From Dissophora ornata (Eukaryota > Mortierellomycota > Mortierellomycetes > Mortierellales > Mortierellaceae): a stretch of DNA of 11,171 bases. The notes beneath the pieces were generated by a model. That model saw only the letters and a list, made by a program, of their open reading frames with translations, made no database searches and was not told the origin of the DNA. Position numbers and translations under genes: made by a program. The DNA is taken from positions 1 through 11,171 of the forward strand of contig MU617431.1 of NCBI GenBank assembly GCA_025201705.1. Direction: 5' to 3'. This document shows, one piece after another, positions 1 to 10,814 of this stretch (positions are counted from its first letter, which is position 1; each line of letters begins with the position of its first letter).

Positions 1-45
1 AAAAAAAAAAGGTTTGATCATTATGTTTCTTATAAGTACACTGCG

Positions 46-3000
46 CTACAACCCAACCATCATCTCCCCGATCCCCTCCATGTCCTCGTACTGGCTCGTC
101 AAAAAGTCCAACTCCTCTGGATTCGATTGCAATGCTTGGTAGACGTGATAAGGCGCTAGTAGCTTGTTTGACAGCTTTGTCGCTTTAGCCTCAGGTCTAT
201 CTGAATCGCCGTTATCCCGCTCTTCGTCAGACTCATTCAGTGCATCCAGCTCCATCATAATCGATTCGGGTCCTTTCTCCGCCTCCATCTCCGCCCGATG
301 AATACTAATCGCCTTGGAAAGCACGCTGCCCAAGAAGGCTTTTGTGGCTTGTACCAAAAGTCCCCCTACCACTGCCCGCTGTGACATTGATTCAGGTACA
401 TTCTGAGAGTCTGAAGCGTTCAGTAGCTGCTCCTGTTCCTGGTCACGGTCCCGGAGTCCATATCTAGAACCTCCAGAGCCTCCCCCCATACCACCATCCA
501 AAAGCAGCGTCTTCAGCTTTAGCTCGTCCATTACAGATAAAACCCAATCGATCTCAGACCGCCGACACTTGTATACCTCCATTTTTTGAAAAGCGTCTGT
601 GAGCTGCTGTACTTTAGTCCGATGCTCCAGGGACAGAGCGCCTGTTGGATTCGGTGGCGGTGTTGGCAGTTCGCTATCTCCGATATCCAAGTCCATGGCC
701 GAGTCTGACTGCGGCAAATCCAGCAACATCCGATCATGACTCGAGATGGGTCGTCCTTGCTGGTCCACGATCCCGCAGTTTTTCAGCATATCCAGTGCGA
801 ACTTGTTCTTGGACCGCCCAACCAACAGTGAGAGCAACATTTGATCATCCTCACTGATATCCTTAACCGCAAAGAATTTGGAATGATGCGGACAGTTAGG
901 GATCCTCTGCCCGCTATCCTCGTTCAACAGCACAGGCTCCGACATGGTTCCAGCCACTCCGAGTGCTCCATCTCGGTGCTGTTTCCAGAGTGAGCCACAG
1001 GCTTTACAGTACGAGAGGGTTGTTTCCTTGGCCTTGCGACTCTTCATCGAACCTTCATCAATTGAAGCTGCTCGCACAGTGTCGATGGCTGCGCTCACGC
1101 CAGTCTGCACTTCCGCCCCTGTATTAACACCGCGTGCATTATCAGACGACACACTTGGTTTCGAGAGAGTTTTTTGAAGCTCTTGCTCATCCTCTTCTGC
1201 GCCATCGGCCATGGCCACTTCTGCAGCTGAATTCAATATCAAGTTATTTCGGGATCCAGACTTGTTGCCGCTGCTCTTGGATCGAGATTGCAATGGCGTT
1301 GTAGTCATGAAAGTTGTGTTCCTATCCAGTTCCAGATCCACATGTCTTTCTCCTCCATGAACCTGTCGTCCGCAGTGAGTGGGATCCAGCTATGGACATA
1401 GAAATGATAATATCCATGGATTAGCGACCCCAATATAAAGCAGTACCACGCAACGCGTGAATAGAGACAAAACACAATTGCTATTATCACTCACAGCCAG
1501 GCGGTGGTAAACTTCTACAGGTTTGTTCCGTGTGTCATGAAAAAATAAGCGCACTTTGATCTGCGTCTCGCCCCAGGCATAACGACTCAGATGGAAGGGC
1601 GCTTCCGACACAGTGACAATATGATTCGGCTTGTAACTCTCGTGCAAATGAAATTCAACCTTGGAGATGTATGCCGTTATATCTTCAGGTTTCGGTGCGC
1701 CATCGACGTATATCATCCACTTGTATGGGAACTCTTTCAGTCGGGGGTCGCGCTTATCTTCAGGAAGATACTTTGACACGTTGCCGACCACAATCCGCCT
1801 CTTGACATAGAATCGGGACCCGACAGTGTCCAATGGTGCGGGAACTCCAGCCTGAATCGCACTTGCACCAAACGAAATGATGGTCGGTTGAAGTTGTTGT
1901 GGTTGTTGGGGCTGCTGCGACACATGTGTGCGTTGTTCTACTCCAGCTACTGCTTCAAACGTAGTCGGTGTGGTCGTCGTGGAGTGGGAGGGTATAGGTA
2001 TTGACCTTGCAGGAAATCCTGACACAGGGGTAGAAGGCTCAGAAATGTCGTTTTCACTCATCAGCGGATGAATTGTGGGACTGACTGCTCTGGAGCTAGG
2101 AGCACTCGACATCCTGCTATCAGGCATACTGTAAGATGCCGCTGTACTCAGCCGCGATGGCATGCCCAAGTGTGAGGTACTAGTGCTCGGGATAGTAGAT
2201 GGCGGTCCCTGCGACATACTCCCGTACTTTCTCATCGGTCCCTTTCCTGCGTGAGGTGGTCGATGTGACTCGTTGCCACTTTCGTCATTATCATCAGAAC
2301 CTTCACTTTCTGAATCCTGGTTGGGCTTGGGGCGTGGCGTGCCCTTTTGTGGACGAACTATACTGAGTGCAAGGGATGACCGCCGCCGTTTTCCAGCTCC
2401 AACTCCTGACTCGCCGCCAGAAACCATTCCCGATGTGTCGGACTCGCTCTCTGTTCCTCCATTCGAGGATGAGTTGACAGACCCATTACTGTGTTTCCTT
2501 GGTGCTTGAGATGACGCCATCCGGCCACCGTTCCTTGCGCCTCCATCGTCTGACTCCAGATCCACATCTTCGTCGTACGTCTTGATCGTGGGCTGAAGTG
2601 TACATTGATTTAGATCTCACAGGTAAGTTGATGGTGCCTATTGTCACTTGAACCTGTAAACATAAGTCCAGTGATTGCGATCCATACCTTTGGAAAGTCT
2701 GGCTGTCCCAGATTCATATCACTAGTGTTGAAAGTGGTTTATAAAACAAATTAGCTTGCTGGCTCGCACGTCGATTCGGTTAGAAGTGGTACTAGTCCCT
2801 ATCAAGTTTTCGCTATACCTGGCTGCCAGAGAACTGAACACCACCTTGGTGCGGCATGGATGATCTGGTGACACTTCGCTCGAAGGCTACAGTATCCAAA
2901 GAGTCGTCGTTGTTAAAATACAGCCCCCGCTATACTGTGGAAGGCAAACAACAGAGACAAACATTTCACTTACAACCACAATTCCACAGTACCGCACGCC

Positions 3001-3708
3001 TTCTTCCGTGTTTTTAAAGACCAGCTTGTGTGACAGACGCATATGATTGACGAGGCCTTGAATGCTTCCAAAGTCATATCGGTCGCATCTTGGACAACCC
3101 AGCCTGACAAACTGTCCGTCTGCTCGTACAGCATACAGAGCTTCAGGTTGCCGTGCATCTCGTCCATAATACGCCGTCGTCCTCCTGGAACTCTGTCGGC
3201 TGCTGTAGTACGGGTTCTGTTGAGAGCCTATGTTACTGAAGCCGCGCGTAACAGTAGAATCGCCGTAGGGTGATCCCTGCCGCTCTATTTTTTTTGTGAG
3301 ATGCAAGCGCGTCGAGTAATGAGTGCGGCTGTCCTTGTCGATGGCAACGAATAGCAGTTTCCGTCAGGTTACATTACCACTAAGGATGGCGTGTCGTAGG
3401 TCCTCCAGCATACTCTCGGCTTTTGCAAGCTCCTTCGCGATGGCCGTACCCTCTGCATGGCGCAGAAGAATTTCAAGGTCGAACTGATGGTCGATGATTT
3501 CAATGATCTTTTGACGCGTTGCAGCCGCTTTAGCATCTGTTGTCGTTGTTGGCGCCAATGGTATTACATCAGGCACGATTTCCGTCGTTGATGCCTTGTC
3601 CATGGCAGCGGGTGTTGTTGACGCTGTCGTGTCTGGAGTTGTCATTGTCACGTCTACGGTCACCTCTGTAGCGATAGCATCGGCGTCGTTGTTTGGCAGG
3701 AAGGACAT
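46..3708 (-). CDS. YEATS2-like chromatin reader with C2H2 finger and C-terminal histone fold (6 exons)
   Basis: Assembled exons (minus strand): 3708-3378, 3284-2974, 2886-2819, 2721-2688, 2592-1495, 1389-46. The reading phase holds across all five GT-AG introns (87-105 nt), giving 1061 aa. Residues about 64-110 form a helix resembling the N-terminal helix of animal YEATS2. A C2H2 finger follows (C174, C177, H191, H196), then a Ser/Pro/Gln-rich low-complexity stretch. The YEATS domain spans about 508-638, with IVVGNVSKYLPEDKR, the acyl-lysine pocket signature HESYKPN (H565, S567, Y568) and W588-G589. The C-terminus (about 951-1048) resembles the YEATS2 histone fold, ending in a helix with LDFLTSQY. 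In animals YEATS2 reads acyl-lysine in the ATAC acetyltransferase complex and pairs with an NC2-beta-type partner; a similar nuclear role is inferred. The start ATG at 3708 has good context (GCCATGTCC). The family is secure; small exon 4 (34 nt) is the least certain part of the model. Confidence 0.88.
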
Positions 3709-4083
3709 GGCGGAGCGATCAATGTCAGGAAATGGTAGACCGCACGCTGAACAAGGCGACAGCTATATCACGTGATGACAAGGCACAGACATCGCTGTAT
3801 TCAAAAGGACACCCAAACAATGAATTGTTGGTTCGGCAGATACAGATATACTGAGGTAGTCTGACATTGTTCTTGTACCGCATGGAGATGTCAGCTTTGC
3901 TTGGACTTTATTCCTGCCTCGCGTTGCTTCTTGCTTGTGCCTTGCGTGCACCTCGTTTTGCCACCAAATCTCCTGAATGCCCAACGCGACAGTCACCAAA
4001 TAAAGTAAACAATTTTTTTTTTTTTTTTTACGGTCTTGTTCGTCTGTTCCTCATTCCTTCCATCGTCAAGAATAACAACAACA
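3709..4083. promoter_or_regulatory. Divergent promoter between the YEATS2-like gene and REX4
   Basis: This 375-nt gap lies between two divergent start codons. It holds a perfect 10-bp palindrome ATCACGTGAT at 3767-3776, which matches the RTCACRTG site of Cbf1-type bHLH factors and lies about 60 nt from the YEATS2-like ATG. A run of 17 T (4013-4029) lies 54 nt before the REX4 ATG; such poly(dA:dT) tracts commonly exclude nucleosomes in fungal promoters. Short open frames in the gap look like chance. No TATA box is obvious. Confidence 0.6.
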
Positions 4084-5316
4084 ATGCCACCAAAGCAAAC
4101 AAAAAAGAGCGCTCCTTCCAAGGGCGCTGGCGCTCCGAATACAGCACATGTTGCCTCTGGTCCCAACAAATCAAAAAAGCCTGTTAAAAAGACTAAAGTT
4201 ACAACGGTCAAGGTGGTTAAGGCTGCTAAGGAAAACACAGTGTCGTCCTCCACCGTCGCCAAGGCGGCACCATCCTCAAACTGGAAGAACCTGCAAGCTG
4301 TACGTATCCTGTTTTTTTTTAATTCTCCATGCGTGCACAGTAGATGGTGCACAATTTGTAGCACTCAGTCGCTTACTATCCAAATTTCTCTTTTCAGACT
4401 ATCAAACCTGCTCCAAGGAAATCTATACCCATTACAAAAGCACCGTCGAAGCGGCCACATGCAGCACTGTCCGACGAAGAGGAGGATGAAGAGGACAAGG
4501 GGTCCAAAGCACCAAAGCTCGACATTGGATCTGGACCCAGGCACGACACCACCCAGCTTTGGTTTGACGACATCTCAAACGAGGATCTTGAAAAGGCGTA
4601 CGGAAAATCTGGAAAGAAACAGGAATACGACCCTACGGACACAGGAAAGCATAAGTAAGAACTCCTTCAAAATATTGTGTTCGTGATGATTTCCCGACAT
4701 TTGTTTTTTCGGTTGTACTGATTCGATCTGCGATCCTCTCCGCCTTTATAGGATTGGCAAATACGTGGGAATCGATTGCGAGATGGTGGGAGTCGGACCT
4801 GAGGGCATTCAGTCAGCACTGGCTCGAGTCAGTATTGTCAACTATTATGGTGTCACAATTCTTGATCTATATGTTCGACCCATGGAGCGCGTAACGGATT
4901 TCCGAACAGAAGTCAGTGGAATCACCCCTAAACTCCTTGTAAATGCTGTTGAGTTCAAGGATGCTCAGAGGCAGGTGGCAGATATTATTGACGATAAGAT
5001 TGTGGTTGGACATGCTATTCACAACGATTTCAAGGCGTTGTTGCTGGACCACCCACAGAGATTGGTTCGTGATACCTCCAGATACCAACCCTTTAGAGCC
5101 CTGGCTAAAGGAAAGACGCCGTCGCTTAAGAGATTGGCGCTGGAGATCCTAGGAATCAAAATTCAGGATGGGTCCCATTCTAGTGTGGAGGATGCCCGGA
5201 TAACCATCTTGCTTTACAGGAAACACAAAGAGGCCTGGGACTCGTCGCTCGCTCTTAAGGCGAAGAGAATGTCCCAGAAGGCGACCAAGAACAAGAAGAA
5301 GGTTGTTGCAAAATAA
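4084..5316 (+). CDS. REX4: RNA exonuclease 4 (Rex4-type DEDDh 3'-5' exonuclease, 3 exons)
   Basis: Exons 4084-4299, 4398-4654 and 4752-5316 join in phase (donors GTACGT and GTAAGA, acceptors TTTCAG and TTATAG) to give 345 aa. The N-terminal ~70 residues are Lys-rich, consistent with nuclear and nucleolar import. An acidic patch (SDEEEDEEDKG) and the LWFDDI motif follow. The catalytic domain has all five DEDDh residues: D166 and E168 in GIDCEMVG (Exo I), D250 in GHAIHNDFKAL (Exo II), and H300 and D305 in HSSVEDA (Exo III). The C-terminal tail is again Lys-rich. Yeast Rex4 acts in pre-rRNA processing around ITS1; the same role is inferred. The ATG at 4084 follows ACAACA, good fungal context, while the frame upstream of it lacks a nearer ATG. 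Its stop is 82 nt from the stop of the convergent JTB-like gene. Confidence 0.95.
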
Positions 5317-5398
5317 ACGCCTCGAATATAAACATTACATTTCAGATTGAGCGCGCGGAGAAAATTGAAATTGACGTCTATTGTTTCCAGAGCGATTA

Positions 5399-6213
5399 CT
5401 ATGCAATGCCTATCCTCCTGGCCATACGCCTGTACTGAGCAGCTGCGAGTTTGCGTCTTCGCCAGACCAACAGGACTCCTGAGAAGAAGGCCAAAAACAC
5501 ATTCGTTGACTATCGTATTAAGGAGGACGATTAGAGGACGAAAGCATAAAATTGACAGACGACTTCAAGGAGCAGGGCGTGGCCAGGCGCGCAGGTGTAC
5601 TTACAAAGAAATGAGCAAATCTCCTGGCCTCTACTGCCTTGACGTGAAGACATGACCGGTAAGAGGGCAATAGGACCTTGAGCTCTTCATCCTCGTCGTT
5701 TTTTGGGTCATCGTATATGCATTCTATCCTTTGTCGATTATGGGTCTCTTTGCAGAAGTGTTCCGTTTGCTAGATTGAAAAGTTTCGTCAGTTCAAGCAC
5801 CAGTGATAGTGGTTAGCGAACCATCACGAAGGCGAGACGTTGCTGGGTGCTGCATGGAGTGGAAAATATAAAGTTCTTGCTCCTTACAATCTGCAAAGCG
5901 CTACAAGCGTGGCACTCTCCAACAACAACACAGGTATAACTTGGCGCCTCTTTGGGTGTCTCAGGTCCCCCCTGTCTTTTAGCGAGCTGGGAAGCTGTGA
6001 AGGGTGAGGAGGCGGATGGCGATGTGTTCGACAGTGACATAACGCTGGGTAGGCTGATGTAGTTTCAAAAGCAAGAACGTTGTCAGCGTAGGCACAACGA
6101 GGAAAAAGTGTGGCAGGGCTTTACAGCGCGGGTTATTACAATGAGCATAGTAGGGCAATTAGGAGTAGAAGTGCATGCGCCCTGAGATGTCTAGTTGCTG
6201 TAGTTGTCCGCAT
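5399..6213 (-). CDS. JTB-like small type I membrane protein (4 exons)
   Basis: No exon is long, so the gene is visible only by splicing. Exons (minus strand): 6213-6140, 6053-5888, 5769-5605, 5509-5399; introns of 86, 118 and 95 nt keep phase, giving 171 aa. The N-terminus is a signal peptide (basic, then LLLLIALLC). The lumenal part has six ordered cysteines (C66, C72, C75, C86, C97, C120) in GECHACSALQ...HFCKETHNRQRIEC...YRSC, the pattern of the jumping translocation breakpoint (JTB) family. A membrane segment (about 131-151, FAHFFSTNVFLAFFSGVLLVW) and a short Arg/Lys-rich tail (RRRKLAAAQYRRMARR) follow, matching JTB architecture. JTB is poorly understood in animals (cytokinesis and mitochondrial roles have been proposed), so no function is assigned. 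An in-frame upstream ATG at 6270 would add 19 residues; I prefer 6213 because of its GCCATGCGG context. The exon 2 acceptor could instead be 9 nt further downstream. Confidence 0.8.
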
Positions 6214-6371
6214 GGCGAGGAGGAAGGAGATGAGGTTTAGGAGCGAATGCAAGACGAAGAGTAATGTCATGTCGTGTTCAGTTTTGGGATCACGTGGACG
6301 AGTGTTTATATTATTTTGTGCCTTGATTGATCCCGGCATTTGTTTCCCCCATTGCACCTAATCTCGCCAAC
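6214..6371. promoter_or_regulatory. Compact bidirectional promoter with central CACGTG
   Basis: Only 158 nt separate the ATG of the JTB-like gene (minus) from that of uL11m (plus). ATCACGTG at 6289-6296 fits the Cbf1-type consensus RTCACRTG and sits about 75 nt from each start codon, so one site could serve both genes. A pyrimidine-rich stretch precedes the uL11m ATG. If the JTB-like gene used the upstream ATG at 6270 the gap would shrink to about 100 nt. Confidence 0.6.
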
Positions 6372-6824
6372 ATGTCCAAGAAGGCCCCCGCTGCTGCCGC
6401 ATCCCTGCTGCGTCTGGTCGTGCCTGCCGGAAAGGCCACACCCTCGCCCCCCATCGGTCCCGCTCTCGGTCAGCGTGGTGTCAAGTCGATGGATTTCTGC
6501 AAACAGTTCAACGACAGGACCAAGAATGTCGAGTCTGGCACACCATTGCCAGTCATCATCACCGTCAAGGGCGATCGAACCTTCACTTTTGTCACCAAGT
6601 CTCCCCCAACCTCCTTCTTCCTCAAGCGCGCTGCTGGTATCGAGAAGGGCGCCACCAACATCGGAAAGGAACATCCATTTGTGGGCAAAGTCAACTTGAA
6701 GCAGGTCTACGAGATCGCAAAGATCAAGCAGGCGGATGATGGCATGGGTCACTTGGAGCTCAAGGGAATCTGCTCCGGCGTCATTGGAAGTGCAAGGTCG
6801 ATGGGCATTGAGGTTGTCGCTTAA
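6372..6824 (+). CDS. MRPL19: Mitochondrial large-subunit ribosomal protein uL11m
   Basis: An intronless gene of 150 aa. The protein is of bacterial L11 type, not the cytosolic eukaryotic uL11 type. The N-terminal domain carries the signature PSPPIGPALGQRGV (about 25-38), followed by MDFCKQFN, FTFVTKSPPT and the rRNA-binding C-terminal domain ending GSARSMGIEVV. uL11 forms the base of the GTPase-associated stalk with 23S-type rRNA; here it would act in the mitochondrial ribosome. There is no long cleavable presequence, as in yeast Mrpl19, whose N-terminus is also short; the first ~20 residues are basic and Ala/Leu-rich and could direct import. The ATG at 6372 was chosen because it begins the family match; upstream codons in the frame are promoter sequence. 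The symbol follows the yeast name of the presumed orthologue. Confidence 0.93.
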   Translation: MSKKAPAAAASLLRLVVPAGKATPSPPIGPALGQRGVKSMDFCKQFNDRTKNVESGTPLPVIITVKGDRTFTFVTKSPPTSFFLKRAAGIEKGATNIGKEHPFVGKVNLKQVYEIAKIKQADDGMGHLELKGICSGVIGSARSMGIEVVA

Positions 6825-7226
6825 GCGCAGGACAAACAACAAGTCGATCTAGCCTTCTAGCCTGGACCAGGAAACATTGGACATTTTTAGCCAAAGATGC
6901 AGTCGAGACGACTGTTTTGTAATATATAGACACGCACATCAGTGCCGCAACATGCGAGCACTAAAGAAACGCACAATTACTGAAAGACTGCACCCGATAT
7001 GCATCCCCCCACGTTGCTGATGCAGCTGTTGAAAGACGACAGGCAGGGACATCCCTGAGTGGCTTGTCTTGTTTGTCACATTTTTTTTTTTTTTTTTTGT
7101 CTTTGTGAGGGTTTAGAAACATCGTCATTGCTCTCTCGGCCTTCTGCACCTCGGCACTTCCGAACCTCCGAGTCTTCATTTCCTCCACTTTTAATCAATC
7201 GCAGCCTAATCAAAATCAGGAACAAC
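6825..7226 (+). other. Spacer between uL11m and heme lyase: 3' hairpin, T18 tract and promoter
   Basis: This 402-nt spacer between co-oriented genes holds no supportable gene. CAGTCG-AGA-CGACTG at 6900-6914 is a perfect 6-bp stem with a 3-nt loop followed by TTTTG, lying in the probable uL11m 3' UTR, with an AT-rich stretch (TAATATATAG) just after that may serve polyadenylation. A run of 18 T at 7081-7098 lies 128 nt before the heme lyase ATG and probably marks its promoter. There is no CACGTG box. Confidence 0.5.
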
Positions 7227-8136
7227 ATGTCGCCCGGAAAGGATACCACAGCTGCCAGCCCACCACCGGGGTGCCCCATGCACCAGGCCCAAGATCCCAC
7301 TCCCAAGCCCAAACCACCCCCTGCTTGCCCCATGCACCGCAAGGACGATGGTGACAGCCTGAACCCCGACAATAACATTCCCAACCTGGCCCAGTCGCCC
7401 TTCGCCGACCAAGAGATACCCCTTCCCACAGATAGAGTCATTTCGTCCATCCCCAGAGCCAAGACGGAAGAAGAGTCCAACTGGGAGTACCCTTCCCCTC
7501 AGCAGTTTTATAACGCACTTCGCAGAAAGGGCTGGGAAACCCCCGAGGGTGCGATCGAGACCATGGTCGATATTCACAACTGGATGAATGAAGAGGCCTG
7601 GGCAGAGGTCATGAAATGGGAGAAGGAGCACTCTGGGTAAGCGTCTTTACTTGTCACTTTGGCCGACTGGTTGTTAATCCAACTAACTCTCAACTGCTCA
7701 ATCTACTCTGTAGTACCTGCTGCGATCCCAAGCTTCTCAGATTCCAGGGTCGCCCCTCAGAACTCAGTCCGAAGGCCAGGATCATGGGCTTCTTCGGGTA
7801 AGATAAACTGCGTAGAGCATGATTTTGGACTATAGCTTGACATTCCTCCGAGGAAGATCTGCGTTATTCATATTCTTCTTTGTGTCTCGTAGAGCCCCGA
7901 AACCGTTTGATCGTCACGACTGGATCGTTGATCGATGCGGAAAGGAAGTTCGCTATATTATCGATTATTATGGCGGTGAGGATGACGTTGTGAACGACGT
8001 CCCCGTTTTCCATCTGGATGTCAGACCTGCCCTGGACTCTGTTGAGAGCACGATGGATAGACTCAAGTTTGGTGTCCGTGAAGCCTTCGCTCGGTTGAAG
8101 GGTGAATCACAGGGATCTACCTCCAAGACGGCTTAA
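7227..8136 (+). CDS. CYC3: Cytochrome c heme lyase (holocytochrome c synthase), 3 exons
   Basis: Exons 7227-7636, 7714-7797 and 7893-8136 join in phase across 77- and 95-nt introns to give 245 aa. The enzyme attaches heme covalently to the CXXCH motif of cytochrome c in the mitochondrial intermembrane space. The N-terminus has two CPM motifs, GCPMH (C16) and ACPMH (C34), typical of the family. Conserved blocks follow: [29 protein letters not shown], in which H117 aligns with the heme-ligating His of human [45 protein letters not shown] and LDVRPALDS. Length is near the fungal norm. Fungi often have separate lyases for c (Cyc3) and c1 (Cyt2); I call CYC3 by general resemblance, and substrate range cannot be read from sequence. 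The ATG at 7227 (AACAACATG) begins the family match. Confidence 0.95.
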
Positions 8137-10081
<1,945 letters not shown>

Positions 10082-10161
10082 GCTTGTCTAGTGCTTGAAA
10101 ATACAGACCTTTTTTCACCCAAACTCTTGACTCATACTATGTTTGTGAATTATTGAATGTT

Positions 10162-10183
10162 TGTGTGTGTGTGTGTGTGTGTG
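10162..10183 (+). repeat. (TG)11 microsatellite
   Basis: An uninterrupted TG dinucleotide run of 22 nt, about 80 nt after the uL16 stop codon. It is complementary to the (AC)7 run at 10279-10292. Confidence 0.97.
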
Positions 10184-10278
10184 AGCGTAAACTCGGAAGT
10201 GATCCATGTCAACCGGCTGCGACTCTGCCAGATGTTGAAGATCCTTGCCCTCAACTCAGGTACCAATTTAAGATACCC

Positions 10279-10289
10279 ACACACACACA

Positions 10290-10323
<34 letters not shown>
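10279..10323 (+). repeat. Compound (AC)7-(CT)16 microsatellite
   Basis: Seven AC units (10279-10292) pass directly into about sixteen CT units (10292-10323). The AC part can pair with the TG run about 95 nt upstream. Confidence 0.97.
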
Positions 10324-10326
<3 letters not shown>

Positions 10327-10772
10327 ACCCATGTCGAACGATTCTTCACACTAAAAAAACGCGCAGGTTCGTTCGTTGAAAAAGATATTTTTATTGAAGG
10401 TGTCTATGATCGGTCAAGGACTAGTCTCGATAATGTGCGCCACGTCGCTCGGGTCAGGATTGGGCACCTGTTATTCTCCTCGAATCAGTCGGGTCGACCG
10501 GTGATCGGATGGATCAATGGGAGGCCAGATACTTGGTATTATTCTCAAATCGGTCGAACCAAACAGATGGACGATATCGCTCGCAAAAAAAAAAAAAAAA
10601 AGGCGACTAGCATCAAACAGCTCCTGTTCTCCATTTCATTTGACCACATCGCGGCTTACCCTGTCGCCAGACACAGCTTGCTTCTCGGATTTTGTTGGCC
10701 CACCCTCACACCCACCCGACCAAGATTGCTCCTGGCCCGGTTGGCAAACTGGCAGCAGTAAGAAGAAATAAT

Positions 10773-10804
10773 AAAGAGAAAAGAGAAAAGAGAAAAGAGA
10801 AAAA
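10773..10804 (+). repeat. Homopurine mirror repeat, (AAAAGAG)4
   Basis: This is a pure A/G run of 32 nt made of 7-nt units and nearly identical when read backwards. It is flanked on both sides by AATAATAA-like sequence, so the mirror symmetry extends outward. Such tracts can form intramolecular triplexes (H-DNA). Confidence 0.9.
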
Positions 10805-10814
10805 TAATAAAAGG

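Larger units (their letters stand above)
10082..10770. other. Downstream region of uL16, no assignable gene
   Basis: The 3' UTR of uL16 must lie at the start. The rest holds two microsatellites, a 17-A run (10585-10601) and sequence I cannot identify. A plus-strand frame stays open from 10153 to 10761, but its first part is translated microsatellite and nothing in it matches a family I know. On the minus strand a possible terminal exon (10467-10414, 17 codons and a stop after an AACAG acceptor) is followed by AATAAA at 10395-10390; no matching upstream exon in phase was found. Confidence 0.3.

Noticed and set aside
2887..2973. Reading through intron 2 of the YEATS2-like gene to the TAG at 2889-2887
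   Set aside because: The frame stays open, but GTAAGT at 2973 and the TACTGTAG acceptor restore phase into a coding stretch (SSEVSPDHPCRTK) that leads on to the YEATS exon.
3763..4187. Frames in the divergent promoter and over REX4 exon 1 (minus 3763-3999, plus 3867-4187)
   Set aside because: They cross the poly(T) tract or REX4 exon 1 in the wrong frame and have no conserved feature.
5347..5655. Plus-strand frame of 102 codons between REX4 and the divergent promoter
   Set aside because: It lies antisense to exons 3 and 4 of the JTB-like gene, whose spliced product has a clear family pattern. The plus-strand frame has no recognisable feature.
6306..6842. Minus-strand frame of 178 codons
   Set aside because: It is the antisense shadow of the uL11m gene, whose identity is secure.
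6900..6920. Rho-independent terminator
   Set aside because: The hairpin plus T run is real, but the gene is a fungal nuclear gene transcribed by RNA polymerase II, so this mechanism does not apply.
7076..7631. Two minus-strand frames of 134 and 141 codons
   Set aside because: Both are antisense to heme lyase exon 1 and have no family signal.
10153..10761. Plus-strand frame of 202 codons after uL16
   Set aside because: It begins at an in-frame codon inside AT-rich sequence, runs through microsatellites that cannot give stops, and ends in Lys codons from a poly(A) run. No family is recognised, so I do not call it a gene.
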